A DNA stretch of 64,000 bases from Neolewinella agarilytica (GTDB lineage: Bacteria > Bacteroidota > Bacteroidia > Chitinophagales > Saprospiraceae): positions 372,001 to 436,000 of the forward strand of contig NZ_FOFB01000001.1 in NCBI RefSeq assembly GCF_900110645.1, written 5' to 3'. Below, piece after piece: positions 25,701 to 35,455 of this stretch (positions are counted from its first letter, which is position 1; each line of letters starts with the position of its first letter). Made by a program: the position numbers and the translations under genes. The notes beneath the pieces are model-generated. The model saw only the letters and a program-made list of their open reading frames with translations. It was not told the origin of the DNA and did not search any database.

Positions 25701-26423
25701 ATAGGCGGCCACAAAATCAGCAATTTCCTGATTAGTGGTAAGTGTCAGGTTAGTGGGGCAATCCGGATTACCGAGGCAGGCCGCCTGGGCTTCGAAAAAG
25801 TTAGCGCAGTTGCCCGTGTTCCCGGAGATGGTCAGGCTGGCTACCGGGGCGGTGATGGCAGCACAGATGCCCGAGGCGGCACAGTCGGACAATACGGCGT
25901 TATCGGCAATAGTCAGGGCGGTGGAAACAGCTACGTTTGCCAGGCCATCCAGGTTTTCCAGATTGGGGTTATCGGAGATGACAAGTGAGCCGGCCGACTC
26001 AACATTGTCCAGCACGTTAATCGTTTTCAGGCCGGGGTGGTTGCGAATAAGAAATTGATTGCCAACTGTTTCCAGGGAAAGGGCGACAGAGGCCAGGTCG
26101 CTGGTAAAATCGAGGTCAGAAAGGCCGAAGGAGCCATCAACTACCTGCAGTTGGGCCAGGCCCTCCAGGTTATCAATGGGGGTGCTGCGGATGGTCAGGT
26201 CGCCGGCTACGTAGACGACGTCTTTGAAGGGGATCAAGTCCGTGACGTTATTCTGAATATTCAGGTCGCCGTTGAATTCGGTACAATCAGGGTAAGTGGC
26301 GAAGAAGGCAGCCACTTCAGCGTCGGTTTCCAGCACCACGTTTCCGGCAGGACATTGGGCGCGGCCGCTGGTGCAAAGGAAGGCTAAAAGGCAGAGGAGG
26401 AAAAGGAGTCGGACTAACTTCAT
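22761..26423 (-). CDS. Secreted leucine-rich-repeat protein with T9SS sorting domain
   Basis: 1220 residues. After a signal peptide come three receptor-L-domain-like modules that start alike (CPxx..., then FATYPDC, VAAYPNCVNLPGDL, LQNYPNCVNLPASL). Between the second and third lies a plant-type LRR block (about residues 490-840) with a GGPNWTNNTGW cap and repeats of the NNLTGSIP type. The end is a T9SS type A domain (AYPNPFSGALTVYS ... SGVYTLRML). It is probably a surface adhesin or recognition protein. A TGCACCTGCG copy (22840, minus strand GAQVQ) falls in the sorting domain. Large but intact. Confidence 0.9.
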   Translation of the reverse strand: MKLVRLLFLLCLLAFLCTSGRAQCPAGNVVLETDAEVAAFFATYPDCTEFNGDLNIQNNVTDLIPFKDVVYVAGDLTIRSTPIDNLEGLAQLQVVDGSFGLSDLDFTSDLASVALSLETVGNQFLIRNHPGLKTINVLDNVESAGSLVISDNPNLENLDGLANVAVSTALTIADNAVLSDCAASGICAAITAPVASLTISGNTGNCANFFEAQAACLGNPDCPTNLTLTTNQEIADFVAAYPNCVNLPGDLLVEDDANNLQALDLVTVGGNAIYRDISSLQNIDGFGLVSVGGDLLFQRLHNLESTMANGFLPLETVGGKLVLASLTGVNFVPFNSVTSLGGISISFTSEVYDLSAMAGAELNGSISITGCSTIETLDFLSPFDKEGNVFNTLLILNNPLLEDISEVDDIVIVGPFINFQGNTNLSECSISSICTAILDPAILLPLNAFTNNATGCNSEAEIKAECASELAPLLAFYNAAGGPNWTNNTGWAAGAAGTNCTPCDGTWFGISCTDGQVTEIRTFGNNNLVGTIAPEIGQLTGLRTISITLNPDLTGPIPAEIFDLPNLEGLSLFTNNLTGSIPTNVGNATQLIGLNLNSNSLLEGTIPASIINLVNLELLGLSGNEITGNLPLGMQAMVKLRSIEISNTNVTGAIPAELLTIPALESLNLQNNNMNGLLPGTFDDNGVLNRLLLGENNFIGPFQVSIAATTTLRFLRLDGNNLTGLVTTNVSNLVNLEEFNISDNDFAGPLPVLNAPDLTEYRAAGNSFDGPLPAFLGNLSSLSELFLNDNALTGCYPAAYSSLCSGVTTNFSGNDGLPLGGSAASFQTEFCSNGNPCGTICPEEDVMIGSQADADEFLQNYPNCVNLPASLNIVDAADLLTLSPFFNLESVESLMLQNLAGVRSLTPFFNLTTIGSGSGEAATGSLIIDNLSVTSLDGLDNVVGDLQNLAIDNNNLLTDISALGPPSGGRLASGGSVVNMQMENNTALANLSGLEDKTVLDELIVSGNTDLSDCAIESFCNAVADPSVSTSFANNGFDCSSNAEVEAACSLLPLSWKSFVATPDGKTVRLDWVTVEEINNEKFLVERSADARNWASIGEIMADSGSGENTYTLLDESPLPGSNYYRIRQVDFNGTFSFSEVLLVDVAFGQERAYPNPFSGALTVYSAVADEVQVLDLQGREVARFQHLGDGAQVQNLDLKSGVYTLRMLASGAVLRVVAR
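22840..22849 (+). repeat. TGCACCTGCG motif, copy 9
   Basis: Followed by CTCCGT then CGCCC, as at 17495-17515. It lies antisense in the sorting-domain codons of the LRR protein. Confidence 0.8.
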
Positions 26424-26492
26424 AGCAGGTTAGATTATGGGATGTTGGTTTGTGTCTACGGCAAAGTTGGGCCCACCCTCACCTCCTTTTCC

Positions 26493-26508
26493 TCACCCAA
26501 ATGGGTGA
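26493..26508. promoter_or_regulatory. Palindromic operator candidate 1
   Basis: TCACCC-AAAT-GGGTGA, perfect 16-bp dyad between the divergent LRR gene and the response regulator gene. Confidence 0.65.
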
Positions 26509-26555
26509 TTCCGGCACCATCCGCTGTCTTTTGTGCAAATGGAGGCTTTATTAAT

Positions 26556-26571
26556 TCACCCATTCGGGTGA
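26556..26571. promoter_or_regulatory. Palindromic operator candidate 2
   Basis: TCACCC-ATTC-GGGTGA, same arms as the site at 26493, with dyad centres exactly 63 bp apart (six helical turns). It ends 24 nt before the -7-like box of the response regulator. Confidence 0.65.
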
Positions 26572-26607
26572 GTTGTTTATCCCTGTTAGCGGGCTTACTT
26601 TGTGACC

Positions 26608-27225
26608 ATGACTCCTTCACCTAAGAGTATATTAATTATTGAAGACGAGGCAGTTATTGCCATGGAGATTGAAGCCGCCCTGCGGTCTCTCGGTTATCGC
26701 ATCGCGGGTAAGGCCCGTAATGGCGACAAAGCTCTCGACCTGCTGGCCAGCACAAAGCCCGATCTTGCGCTGCTGGACATTGAACTTAAGGGCACCCTCA
26801 ACGGCATTGACCTGGCGCGCATTATCCGGGAGAAGTACAACTTCCCCTTTGTTTTCCTGACCGCTTTCTCTGACCGGGCAACACTGGACTCCTTGCGGGA
26901 CACCCTACCCTACGGCTATATCGTCAAGCCCTTCAACGAAAGCGACCTGTACACCACCATTGAAATCGCCCTGGATAAATTTGCCGCTGAGCAAGCCCCC
27001 GTTTTCCCTACTATCCTTTCTCTCAACGAGCGGCTTAAGGAGCCGCTCACCGAACGGGAATACGAAACACTTCAACTACTCGACGAAGGTCTCTCCTACC
27101 GTGAAATCGGCGAGCGGCTCTTCCTGAGCGTCAACACCGTAAAATCTTACCAGAAAAATCTGTTTGCCAAAATCGGGGCTTCTTCCCGCCATCAGGCAGT
27201 CAGTTGGGTGAGAGGGGGGCGGTAG
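26608..27225 (+). CDS. Response regulator, REC plus LuxR-type HTH
   Basis: 205 residues: a receiver domain (ILIIEDEAVIAMEIEAAL; phospho-acceptor Asp in LALLDIELKG; Lys in YIVKPF), then a linker and a GerE/LuxR helix-turn-helix (LTEREYETLQLLDEGLSYREIG ... VNTVKSYQKNLFAKIG). ATG 26608 is preferred over GTG 26602; TTACTTTG (-7-like) ends 5 nt before it. A histidine kinase follows, separated only by a word-array element, and is the probable partner. Two TCACCC-N4-GGGTGA dyads upstream suggest autoregulation and control of the divergent LRR gene. Confidence 0.92.
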   Translation: MTPSPKSILIIEDEAVIAMEIEAALRSLGYRIAGKARNGDKALDLLASTKPDLALLDIELKGTLNGIDLARIIREKYNFPFVFLTAFSDRATLDSLRDTLPYGYIVKPFNESDLYTTIEIALDKFAAEQAPVFPTILSLNERLKEPLTEREYETLQLLDEGLSYREIGERLFLSVNTVKSYQKNLFAKIGASSRHQAVSWVRGGR

Positions 27226-27319
27226 TATGGTAGACGGTAGTGTTGTAAGTGCAAATGCGGGACTGGACTATTCATCCAGGTCTCTACCGTTCTACCGTCT
27301 ACAGTTCTACCGTCTACCG
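27220..27319. repeat. Mirror word-array element, CTACCGT type
   Basis: The left arm (27220-27240, GGTAGTATGGTAGACGGTAG) contains the response regulator stop codon. The right arm (27284-27319) repeats CTACCGT-type words. Inner CTGGA...TCCAG pairs at about 27262-27279. It ends 29 nt before the kinase start. Confidence 0.8.
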
Positions 27320-27348
27320 AATCCAAATTCATCTTCTATATTCTAGTC

Positions 27349-29301
27349 ATGTCCGCCATCTTCACCCACCGGGGTCTCTTCCACTGCTCTGTTATCCTCT
27401 TACTCTGCACCTGCGGCAGCGCCTCTTTATTCGCTCAGCTGAACAAGGATCCGCTAAAGATATTTCGGGACAGCGTGCACCTGCGCATCAGCACGCTGGA
27501 AAGTGATTCCTCTATTCTGGTAGAATACATCACGCTGGCCGCTCGCCACCGCAACCCGGATACGGCCCGTGCCCGGGCATACCTTGACACCGCTGCGCAG
27601 ATGGTTAACCGCAATCCAAATCCTTTTGACATCGGTGGCCTGGAATACGAAAGAACCCGTTTTTTACGCCGGGTGAATGAAGCCGGGAAGGCCAGAGCAT
27701 CCATTAACAAGGCCATTGAGGCTTACGCCCAGATTGATTCGACGAAGTTTTTATCTCAGTGTTACGGAGTATCCGCCGAGATGCACCTGCGGGCCGGAGA
27801 AGTTGATAAATCGATTGAACAATACCAAAAATCCATTGAGCTGGCCCGCAGCATTAATGACCCGCGGCAGGAGGCTACGATGCTCAATTCACTGGGGTTG
27901 CTACACCGGCGGGTTGGCAACCTGGATGAAGCCTTAGAATACCTTGTTGTAGCCGGTGAAAAAGCGGAAGAATTGGGAGAATCACGTGTTGTGGCTTCTG
28001 CCATTAATAACCGGGCCATTATTCATAAAACCAGGCGGGAATTCCCGGAAGCCCTGCTACTTTATAAAAGAGCGATGGAACTGGCGCTGGCCGAGACACC
28101 GCTCGATGAAATGGGGGTTGGTTATGTCCACAACAATCTCTCCGGGGTTTACAAGGAAATGGGACAACCAGAACGTGCGTTGGTAGAGTCCCGCCTGGCC
28201 TACGATATCTTCTCCCGCCTCGGGGGGCCGAGGGAGCAGTGTGCTGCCCTCATCGGTATGGGAGTGAACCTGGCGGATCTGGATCGGTTTCAGGAGGCCA
28301 TTCCCAGCTACCAAAAAGCCATTACTATTGGCAAAGACTACAATATGTTTCAGGTGGCGGCCCTGAAGGGTATTGCTCAGGCCTACAAGGGTTTACGCCA
28401 ATTGGACAGCACGGTACACTACCTGGAACTGGAAGCCAATCTACGACAGGAGATCAAGGAAAAAGAGCGTATCAAGGTACTGGCCGATATGGAAGGCAAA
28501 TACCAGACCGCAGAAAAACAACGGGAAATTGATAAACTCGAATATGAGGAAAAACTCAGCCAGGCCCGCATTCAACGGCAGGGATGGATCATTGGCCTTG
28601 GTCTTTTGGCGCTCAGTATTGTTTCCTTCCTGCTCTACCGGGTGTTTCAGCAAAGGCAACGAATTTCGGAACAGCGCCAGCAGTTGTCCAAATCACTGAA
28701 GGATAAAGAGACGCTGCTAAAAGAGATCCACCATCGCGTGAAGAACAACCTTCAGATGGTGAGCAGTCTGCTCTCTCTGCAAAGTCGGTATGTTTCGGAT
28801 GACACCGCCGTAGCGGCCCTGAAGATGGGCAACAGCCGGGTACGGAGTATGGCTCTGATTCACCAAAAGCTTTACATGAGTGATGAGGTGAGTACTACCG
28901 TAAAAGCAGGAGAGTATCTGCAAAAATTGCTGGATGAGTTGGTGGGGAATCTCACCCCTCCCGGATTAGCCTTAACCACCAGTACGGATTTAGAAGACCT
29001 TGAGTTAGACATTGATACTATGATTCCGATGGGCTTAATTGCCAATGAGCTGGTAACGAACTCCTTGAAGTACGCTTTCAAGGATCGTCAAAAAGGAACG
29101 ATTAGTTTATCCCTGAAAAGGCTTGACGGCAAGATCACACTCCATCTGTCAGACGATGGCATTGGCACTGCTAAAAACCCCGCCGAAGCGCCTGAGTCTT
29201 TTGGCTACCTTCTCATTAATTCTCTCAGCGAACAGCTGGAGGGTGAACTTGCGGTAGACGGAAACGACGGTATGAAAGTGACGCTTACCGTCCCTGATTA
29301 A
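27349..29301 (+). CDS. TPR sensor histidine kinase (HisKA_2 type)
   Basis: 650 residues: a signal-peptide-like start (its LLCTCGSAS part encoded by a TGCACCTGCG copy), about seven TPR repeats (residues ~60-360), a coiled coil and one membrane segment ([17 protein letters not shown], ~415-432). The HisKA_2 domain has [20 protein letters not shown] and the HATPase has [16 protein letters not shown] and LSDDGIG. The TPRs would lie in the periplasm and sense a peptide or protein signal. Partner: the response regulator at 26608, same strand. Confidence 0.93.
   Translation: MSAIFTHRGLFHCSVILLLCTCGSASLFAQLNKDPLKIFRDSVHLRISTLESDSSILVEYITLAARHRNPDTARARAYLDTAAQMVNRNPNPFDIGGLEYERTRFLRRVNEAGKARASINKAIEAYAQIDSTKFLSQCYGVSAEMHLRAGEVDKSIEQYQKSIELARSINDPRQEATMLNSLGLLHRRVGNLDEALEYLVVAGEKAEELGESRVVASAINNRAIIHKTRREFPEALLLYKRAMELALAETPLDEMGVGYVHNNLSGVYKEMGQPERALVESRLAYDIFSRLGGPREQCAALIGMGVNLADLDRFQEAIPSYQKAITIGKDYNMFQVAALKGIAQAYKGLRQLDSTVHYLELEANLRQEIKEKERIKVLADMEGKYQTAEKQREIDKLEYEEKLSQARIQRQGWIIGLGLLALSIVSFLLYRVFQQRQRISEQRQQLSKSLKDKETLLKEIHHRVKNNLQMVSSLLSLQSRYVSDDTAVAALKMGNSRVRSMALIHQKLYMSDEVSTTVKAGEYLQKLLDELVGNLTPPGLALTTSTDLEDLELDIDTMIPMGLIANELVTNSLKYAFKDRQKGTISLSLKRLDGKITLHLSDDGIGTAKNPAEAPESFGYLLINSLSEQLEGELAVDGNDGMKVTLTVPD
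27406..27415 (+). repeat. TGCACCTGCG motif, copy 10
   Basis: Followed by GCA then GCGCC. In the signal region of the histidine kinase, read as Cys-Thr-Cys-Gly. Confidence 0.8.
27476..27485 (+). repeat. TGCACCTGCG motif, copy 11
   Basis: In the same kinase gene, read as Val-His-Leu-Arg; the tail is degenerate. Confidence 0.7.
27782..27791 (+). repeat. TGCACCTGCG motif, copy 12
   Basis: In the first TPR region of the kinase, read as Met-His-Leu-Arg; the GCGCC tail is not conserved. Confidence 0.7.
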
Positions 29302-29335
29302 AGAATTTAGAAATGGATACTTTAAGGCAATGAGA

Positions 29336-30199
29336 TTAGTGTACCCCTTTCTTCTTCACCATTCCGCCGTAAGTATCATTGATACTGCTCATGGTAAAGA
29401 AAGCAGACTCATCGACGCTGCGAACGAGCCTCGTCAGTTTACTTATTTCCAATCGGGTAATCACGGTATAAATGATATCTATTTCATGGCCTTCTTTACT
29501 GCTGCGATAACCTCCCCGCCCGCGGTAGATAGTCACGCCGCTTCCTAATTCCTCCACGAGGATACGGCGCACCTCTTCTGACTGCTGACTAATGATGGTT
29601 ACTCCCGTGTATTCTTCGATTCCATCGATTACGAAGTCAAGGGTCTTGGAAGCTACGATGTAAGTAAGTAAGGAGTACAGCGCCTGTTCAACGGAAAGCA
29701 GGTAGGCAGCAGCTCCGAAAATGACGATGTTAATCAGGATGACCCAGTCGCTCACCTTCAGCCCCAGTTTTCTGCTCAGAAAAATGGCCAACACCTCGGT
29801 TCCGTCCAGCACACTGCCCCCACGCATGGACAAGCCGATTCCCGCTCCCAGAAAAAAGCCACCAAAAACGGCAACCAATAATTTATCATCAGTCACCTCC
29901 GGGAAGTGGACCGTGTAAATGGTAATCGCCAACAGGGTAATGGCGATGGCTGTTTTCACCGCAAAACGCTTTCCAATAACCCAACGGGCCAGCACCAAAA
30001 AGGGTAAATTAATGGCCACCAGTAATACGGAAAGTCGCCAGCCAGTCAGGTTGGCTACCAAAAGAGAAATCCCCGTTACGCCACCATCAATAAATTGATT
30101 GGGCAACAACAAACTTTCCAGCCCGAAGGCAGCGGAGGCGACGCCAAGGATTATAAAAATCAGATCCTTCAGGTTGTTAAGAAGATGGGTTTTACTCAT
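29336..30199 (-). CDS. YitT family membrane protein (DUF2179 tail)
   Basis: 287 residues: five or six membrane segments in the first ~190 residues, including LLLPNQFIDGGVTGISLL and the Gly-rich GGFFLGAGIGLSMRGGSVLDGTEV typical of YitT. A cytosolic DUF2179 follows (ISQQSEEVRRILVEELGSGVTIYRGRGGY). Transport function is suspected for the family but not established. ATG 30199 is preferred over an upstream TTG; GTTCTTTG (-7-like) ends 3 nt before it. Confidence 0.9.
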   Translation of the reverse strand: MSKTHLLNNLKDLIFIILGVASAAFGLESLLLPNQFIDGGVTGISLLVANLTGWRLSVLLVAINLPFLVLARWVIGKRFAVKTAIAITLLAITIYTVHFPEVTDDKLLVAVFGGFFLGAGIGLSMRGGSVLDGTEVLAIFLSRKLGLKVSDWVILINIVIFGAAAYLLSVEQALYSLLTYIVASKTLDFVIDGIEEYTGVTIISQQSEEVRRILVEELGSGVTIYRGRGGYRSSKEGHEIDIIYTVITRLEISKLTRLVRSVDESAFFTMSSINDTYGGMVKKKGVH

Positions 30200-30322
30200 G
30201 CGCAAAGAACGCGATACTATGGTGAACAGTTCTTACCAATCGTTAAAGGTTTCAACTACAATCATACCCGGCAGATATGTTTTGTAACTTTCCTCTTATC
30301 CCAAAAACACCCCTCCGATTTA

Positions 30323-33300
30323 ATGCTATCTCCCTTTCGTTTTCTCACGACGCTCTTCGTTCTTGCTTTTTGTCTCCCCCTGTTTGGTCAGTCCGGAGAA
30401 GAGCACCTTAATTGTGCTACCGATGAGCTCCACCAAAAGCTTCGGGCGACTGCCCCTGCTTACGGTGAGGACCTCGACGACCTGGAAGCAGCGTGGTCCC
30501 GGGAAGCCCGAAAGGCAAGGCTCCAAAAGTCCAGCCCGCCCCCGTTCGTCCTTCCCATTGTTTTTCACATCGTCCACCAGAACGGGACGGAGAATATATC
30601 TAACGCAGACATTCAGCGTAGCCTTGACTTTACGAATCAGGCCTTTGCCAATACGGGCTACTACGATCAGGGCACAGGTTCCCCTACCAACATTGAGTTC
30701 TGCCTGGCGCGAAGAGACCCTGACAACCAGGCCACCAACGGCATCAACCGCATTGTGTCCCCGCTAACCGATCTGGATAGTGATAACGATCGGGACCTGA
30801 AAGACCTAAGCCGTTGGGAACCCCGCGACTATGTCAACGTCTGGGTCGTCAAAGAAATCTGCGGGCTGGGGCTGGGCTGTGGCGTGGCGGGCTACGCCTA
30901 CTACCCCAGCGCACATGGCGGCCGGGTGGACGGCATCGTCGTAGAAGCCCGCTGGCTGGCGGGCGATGAAGCCAAAGTCGGTGTCCTCATTCATGAGCTC
31001 GGTCACTACCTGGGCCTGCGCCACACCTTTGACGGCGGCTGCACGAATGATGACTGCACGACCGACGGAGACCGGGTTTGTGACACGCCTCCGGATCAGT
31101 CTAAAGTAGCCGTCCCTTGCTCCGGAACGTCCAATAGCTGTACGACGGATACTGACTCCGGGTTCGCTACTGACCAGAACGACATGTTCATCAATTATAT
31201 GGACTACGGCTTCTTCAGCTGCTACTCAGCCTTCACCGCCGGACAGCGTGACCGGATGCACTTTTTCCTCGACGGCAGAAGAAATAGCCTGCTGGAAAGC
31301 CTTGGCTGCCTCAATCCCTGCCCGGCCGTAGTCGACGCCAGCTTCAACGGTGGAGACGTGACGGTAGAAGCGGGTACTACCCTCAACTTCACTAACCTGA
31401 ACAGCAACGGCGACAGCTATGAGTGGAGCAGCAACGGAACGACCTTCTCCACCAGCTTTAATGCCAGTCGGCTGTTTGACCAGACGGGCACTTTCATCAT
31501 TCGTCTCAGGGCAGAGAGTAATGACAATCTCTGCCTCTCCGATGAGTTTGAGCAGCGGGTCACCGTTATCTGCAGCGTTACCGCTGGCTTCACCCCCCCG
31601 GATACGCTGGAGGTCGGCAGAGAACTCCTTTTCATCAATACCTCCAGTACACAAATGAATACAAGTTGGACGGTCGACAACAGCTCTGCGGGCAATGACC
31701 CCGACCTCGTTCAGACTTTCGACAGTCCGGGATTATACAATATCTGCGCGGAGGTTGACAATGGCTTTTGTGATGACCGGTTCTGCCGGCTGATTTTCGT
31801 CCGGGAACCTCCATGTACCGGCCCGGGGTGCCCCGGGCAGGGAGCGGACACCTGTACGGCAGCTTTTGTCCAATCGTACATCCGCCCGGACGATGAAACG
31901 GAGGGTACATTCACTACTGTACTCCCTCGTAAAGACGGGCAGTTTGTTGGTGGCAGGCTCTTTAATTCTCCCATCGTGCTTTCCCTTGCGGAAGACGGAA
32001 CACCGCTTTGGCAGACGCAGCTTTTCCCGGGAGGGGACCAGGGCACGATCATCGAAATGATGCTCGATGGAGAAGGAATGCTGGCCGGAATAGGTCGAAC
32101 GGAAGAAAGAGAGGGAGGATCAACGAGCACCAGAAACGCCTTTGTCTTCAGGATTGACCCGGCTAACGGAAACCTGTTGTGGGGCCGTAGTTTTTCGTTC
32201 TTTGAAGGAGCCGATTTCAGGGCAATCCTTCAGCCAGGCCTGATGGAAGATTATACACTTATCGGCAATCATGCCACCCCAAACAGCGGCACAGAAAGTG
32301 GTCTCTTCCTTCGTATCGACCCCGCTACAGGAACCATCACTGATCTGCCTAAACTCTTCAGGTCTAATGGAGTCACCTTCGAGCGTGCCCTGTATGATTC
32401 CGCCGCCGGATTATACCAGGTGGTGGGTGATGCGGCTGTTTCCAGTATGAGCGCCGGGCTGCTATACGTGACACTGGACCTGGGCGGAGAAGTTTTCTCT
32501 TCGGGTATATTAGACAACGTAACCGCCCGTGGCTTTTTCTACGATCTGATTCAGGAGGGTAATCACCTGGTGGCAGCCACCGATCGGTTCCCCGCCGGGG
32601 TGAATGGGTTTACTACTCACTTATATAAGATTGGTCCGGAAAACGAGCTCCTCTGGAATCGTTTTTATACTGAAGGAGGTAGCCCACTCCCCATACTTGA
32701 CCTTGACCAAAACGGTATCGGATACCTGCTGCTGGCCAGGGGCCTTGGCGCTACGCTGGTGCTTATTCAGACGGATCGGGATGGAAACGTCGTCTGGGCC
32801 AGACGATACTCCGGGGTCAATTTCAACAATGCGTTACGCTCTGAACTCATGGCGGTGGCCGGAGAGAATATTTACCTGGCCACCCAAAGTGGTGGGCAGC
32901 TGCCTACCCTGCTACGCCTGGAGGCAGACGGGAGCAGCGCCAGCGACTGTGTACCCGATGAGCTGATTGACGTTAGTAGTCAGCGAGTGGAAGTTCAGGG
33001 AAGCAATCTGGACCTTTCCACGATCGATCTGCAAGCACAGGGGCAACGGTTTTTTTCGGAGCCTTTCAGCCTGGTGGTCAATGGGGAGAGTTGCCGGGAG
33101 CCCTGTGACACGATAATGGTAACTGAGCCCGAAATCTGCGACAATCAAATCGACGACGACGGCAACGGCTTCACCGACTGCGAAGACCCCGCCCTGATTA
33201 ATACCTGTTGCTGTATCGACGGGCCAAGGCTGGGCCTCGGTCCGGACACCCTGCTGTGCCGGGGCGATACGCTGCGGGTAGCCATCGACAGTTCCATCGT

Positions 33301-35311
33301 CAACTACCTCTGGAGTAACGGTGATACAACGGCAACAACTGAGATCACGGAGCCCGGGAGGCTCTGGCTGACGGTTACCGACAGCTGCGGTCGCACGGCT
33401 ACTGACACCATCACCCTGCACCTGCGGCAGCGCCCCCAACTGCTACTTGGCCCGGACACTACGCTGTGCAGCAACGCCGTCATTCCGCTGCTCGCACAAG
33501 ACGGTTTTGCCAGCTACCAATGGGTGGATGGCAGCGATGAAAAGAGCTTCACGGCCTACGATGCGGGCAGCTACTGGGTCATCGCGACTGACTCCTGTGG
33601 CGGCGTACAGACCGACACCGTAAACGTGACGATTGACCCCGTCACCGTGATTGATTTGGGGCAAGACACCACCATCTGCCCCGGCGATACTCTGACCTTT
33701 TCGGTGAGTGGGTTCAGTAATTACCAATGGTCACAGAGCAGCTTTATTGACTGTACGGACTGCCCGGAAGTTCGCTTTGCCCCCACCAGCGATACGCTAC
33801 TGCTCGTAGCGGCTGATGCCGGCCCCGGTTGCTTCAGTTCTGACAGTATTCGTATCCGGATGGCACCAACCGCCGGCCGCCGCGACAGCCTCTTTATCTG
33901 CGCGGGCGACAGCACGATTTTTGCGGGAGACACACTTACTACTGAGGGGCAATATTATGGTGCGAACCAAAGTCTGACCTGCGCCATCACCGATACGCTC
34001 GACCTGTTTTTGCTCGATACCTTCTATCGGCTGGATACCCAATTCATCTGTGCGGGCAGTTCCACCATGCTCTTCGGCGAAATGGTCAGCGAAGCGGGAA
34101 TTTATTCCCAAACCTTGCCCGCCATCAACGGATGTGACAGTACACTGGCCATCGAACTCCTGCTGCGGCCCACCTTCGAAAGCTTCGACACCCTGCGTAT
34201 TTGCCCGGGAGATTCGGCCCGCATTTTCGGAGCCTTTGAACGGGAAACCAATGATTTTTCCCGGACCTTACCCAGTCAGTTTTTATGCGACAGCACGGTG
34301 AACATCCGATTGGAGGTGAGTGGAATTGACTTCAGTGTCCGGCAGACCAGCAGCAGTTGTGAGGGCGCGGCCGCAGGTGTAGGGGAGGTTATTATCAGCA
34401 ATGGATTACCGCCTTATCGCATCCGCTGGAGCAGCGGAGACAGCAGCCTCCGCGTCGAAGGGTTGGCAGCCGGTGATTACACCCTTACCGTCACCGACGC
34501 CGCCGGCTGCGCCGCGGCCAGCACACTTTCCATCACCGCCTCCTCTTCCGCGCAACTCAGCCTCTCCCCCACCGCCGAAAGCTGCCCGGGCGAGAACGAC
34601 GGCTCACTGCGCATCACGGGTACCCAGGCCGGGCTCAGCTTCAGTCTGGATGCTCAATCTTTTAGCCCGGACTCCACCCTTCAGAACCTTGCTCCGGGCG
34701 ATTACACCCTCTTCGTCAATGACACCACCGGCTGCGATCAACAGCTGACTTTTACCATTGATGCCGCCACCGGGTTTTTCCTTGATTTGCCACCGGATCA
34801 AAGCATCCGTTTTGGGGACTCCCTTACCCTGACTCCGAATACGAATCTTCCCGCCGAAGTCCCCATCCTCTGGCTCACCTCCGAAGGAGCCGGCTGCCCC
34901 GGCTGTGATGAGCTCACGCTCCGTCCCCTGGAAACCGTGACGGTCTTTGCCTCTGCCAATGGTGGCAGTTGCCCCGTTGCGGACTCTACCACCATTAGCG
35001 TTGTGCGCGGAGAACTCTTCTACGTGCCCAATGCCTTCAGCCCCAACGGCGATGGTGTCAATGATGAATTCCGGCTTTTCCCCGGCCCGGCGGTAGACCG
35101 AATCCTGTCCTTCAGCGTCTTTGATCGATGGGGAGGACGCGTCTTCTTTCGGGAGGACCTCGATCCCGCGGCAGCCCTCGCTGGCTGGGATGGTAGCCGC
35201 GAAAACGGTGGCACCGCACCGCAGACGGGCGTCTTTGTCTACCTCGTCGAAGTCCGCCTCCTCAACGGAGAGATCGTCAAAAAAGCCGGGGATGTTACGA
35301 TGATGCGGTAG
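30323..35311 (+). CDS. Secreted M43 metalloprotease with Ig/PKD-like repeats and T9SS type B domain
   Basis: 1662 residues: signal peptide (ends LPLFGQ); a pappalysin-like M43 domain with zinc motif HELGHYLGLRH and Met-turn NYMDYGF; PKD-like domains; a region of repeated secreted-protein motifs; then repeats of the LGPDTLLCRGDTLR / LGQDTTICPGDTLTF type. The end is a gliding-motility type C-terminal domain (VPNAFSPNGDGVNDEF ... KKAGDVTMMR), the type B sorting signal. Probably a surface or released protease. ATG 30323 is set by the signal peptide; the frame upstream overlaps the divergent YitT gene. A TGCACCTGCG copy encodes the LHLRQRPQ linker between two repeats. Confidence 0.93.
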   Translation: MLSPFRFLTTLFVLAFCLPLFGQSGEEHLNCATDELHQKLRATAPAYGEDLDDLEAAWSREARKARLQKSSPPPFVLPIVFHIVHQNGTENISNADIQRSLDFTNQAFANTGYYDQGTGSPTNIEFCLARRDPDNQATNGINRIVSPLTDLDSDNDRDLKDLSRWEPRDYVNVWVVKEICGLGLGCGVAGYAYYPSAHGGRVDGIVVEARWLAGDEAKVGVLIHELGHYLGLRHTFDGGCTNDDCTTDGDRVCDTPPDQSKVAVPCSGTSNSCTTDTDSGFATDQNDMFINYMDYGFFSCYSAFTAGQRDRMHFFLDGRRNSLLESLGCLNPCPAVVDASFNGGDVTVEAGTTLNFTNLNSNGDSYEWSSNGTTFSTSFNASRLFDQTGTFIIRLRAESNDNLCLSDEFEQRVTVICSVTAGFTPPDTLEVGRELLFINTSSTQMNTSWTVDNSSAGNDPDLVQTFDSPGLYNICAEVDNGFCDDRFCRLIFVREPPCTGPGCPGQGADTCTAAFVQSYIRPDDETEGTFTTVLPRKDGQFVGGRLFNSPIVLSLAEDGTPLWQTQLFPGGDQGTIIEMMLDGEGMLAGIGRTEEREGGSTSTRNAFVFRIDPANGNLLWGRSFSFFEGADFRAILQPGLMEDYTLIGNHATPNSGTESGLFLRIDPATGTITDLPKLFRSNGVTFERALYDSAAGLYQVVGDAAVSSMSAGLLYVTLDLGGEVFSSGILDNVTARGFFYDLIQEGNHLVAATDRFPAGVNGFTTHLYKIGPENELLWNRFYTEGGSPLPILDLDQNGIGYLLLARGLGATLVLIQTDRDGNVVWARRYSGVNFNNALRSELMAVAGENIYLATQSGGQLPTLLRLEADGSSASDCVPDELIDVSSQRVEVQGSNLDLSTIDLQAQGQRFFSEPFSLVVNGESCREPCDTIMVTEPEICDNQIDDDGNGFTDCEDPALINTCCCIDGPRLGLGPDTLLCRGDTLRVAIDSSIVNYLWSNGDTTATTEITEPGRLWLTVTDSCGRTATDTITLHLRQRPQLLLGPDTTLCSNAVIPLLAQDGFASYQWVDGSDEKSFTAYDAGSYWVIATDSCGGVQTDTVNVTIDPVTVIDLGQDTTICPGDTLTFSVSGFSNYQWSQSSFIDCTDCPEVRFAPTSDTLLLVAADAGPGCFSSDSIRIRMAPTAGRRDSLFICAGDSTIFAGDTLTTEGQYYGANQSLTCAITDTLDLFLLDTFYRLDTQFICAGSSTMLFGEMVSEAGIYSQTLPAINGCDSTLAIELLLRPTFESFDTLRICPGDSARIFGAFERETNDFSRTLPSQFLCDSTVNIRLEVSGIDFSVRQTSSSCEGAAAGVGEVIISNGLPPYRIRWSSGDSSLRVEGLAAGDYTLTVTDAAGCAAASTLSITASSSAQLSLSPTAESCPGENDGSLRITGTQAGLSFSLDAQSFSPDSTLQNLAPGDYTLFVNDTTGCDQQLTFTIDAATGFFLDLPPDQSIRFGDSLTLTPNTNLPAEVPILWLTSEGAGCPGCDELTLRPLETVTVFASANGGSCPVADSTTISVVRGELFYVPNAFSPNGDGVNDEFRLFPGPAVDRILSFSVFDRWGGRVFFREDLDPAAALAGWDGSRENGGTAPQTGVFVYLVEVRLLNGEIVKKAGDVTMMR
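33417..33426 (+). repeat. TGCACCTGCG motif, copy 13
   Basis: Followed by GCA then GCGCCCC. In frame in a linker between two Ig-like repeats of the M43 protein (Leu-His-Leu-Arg). Confidence 0.8.
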
Positions 35312-35455
35312 TGGTTCCTGGGCCGACACGAACGAGGCCAAAGGTTCCCGGTTTGTGAATCAGCGGTAGCTGCCTTAACCGTAAAGGTTTCACAGCCAAA
35401 GTCGCTGCACTCCCTTGCCCAGATCGGAGCTGGAGCTCCTCCTCCCAAGGAAAAA

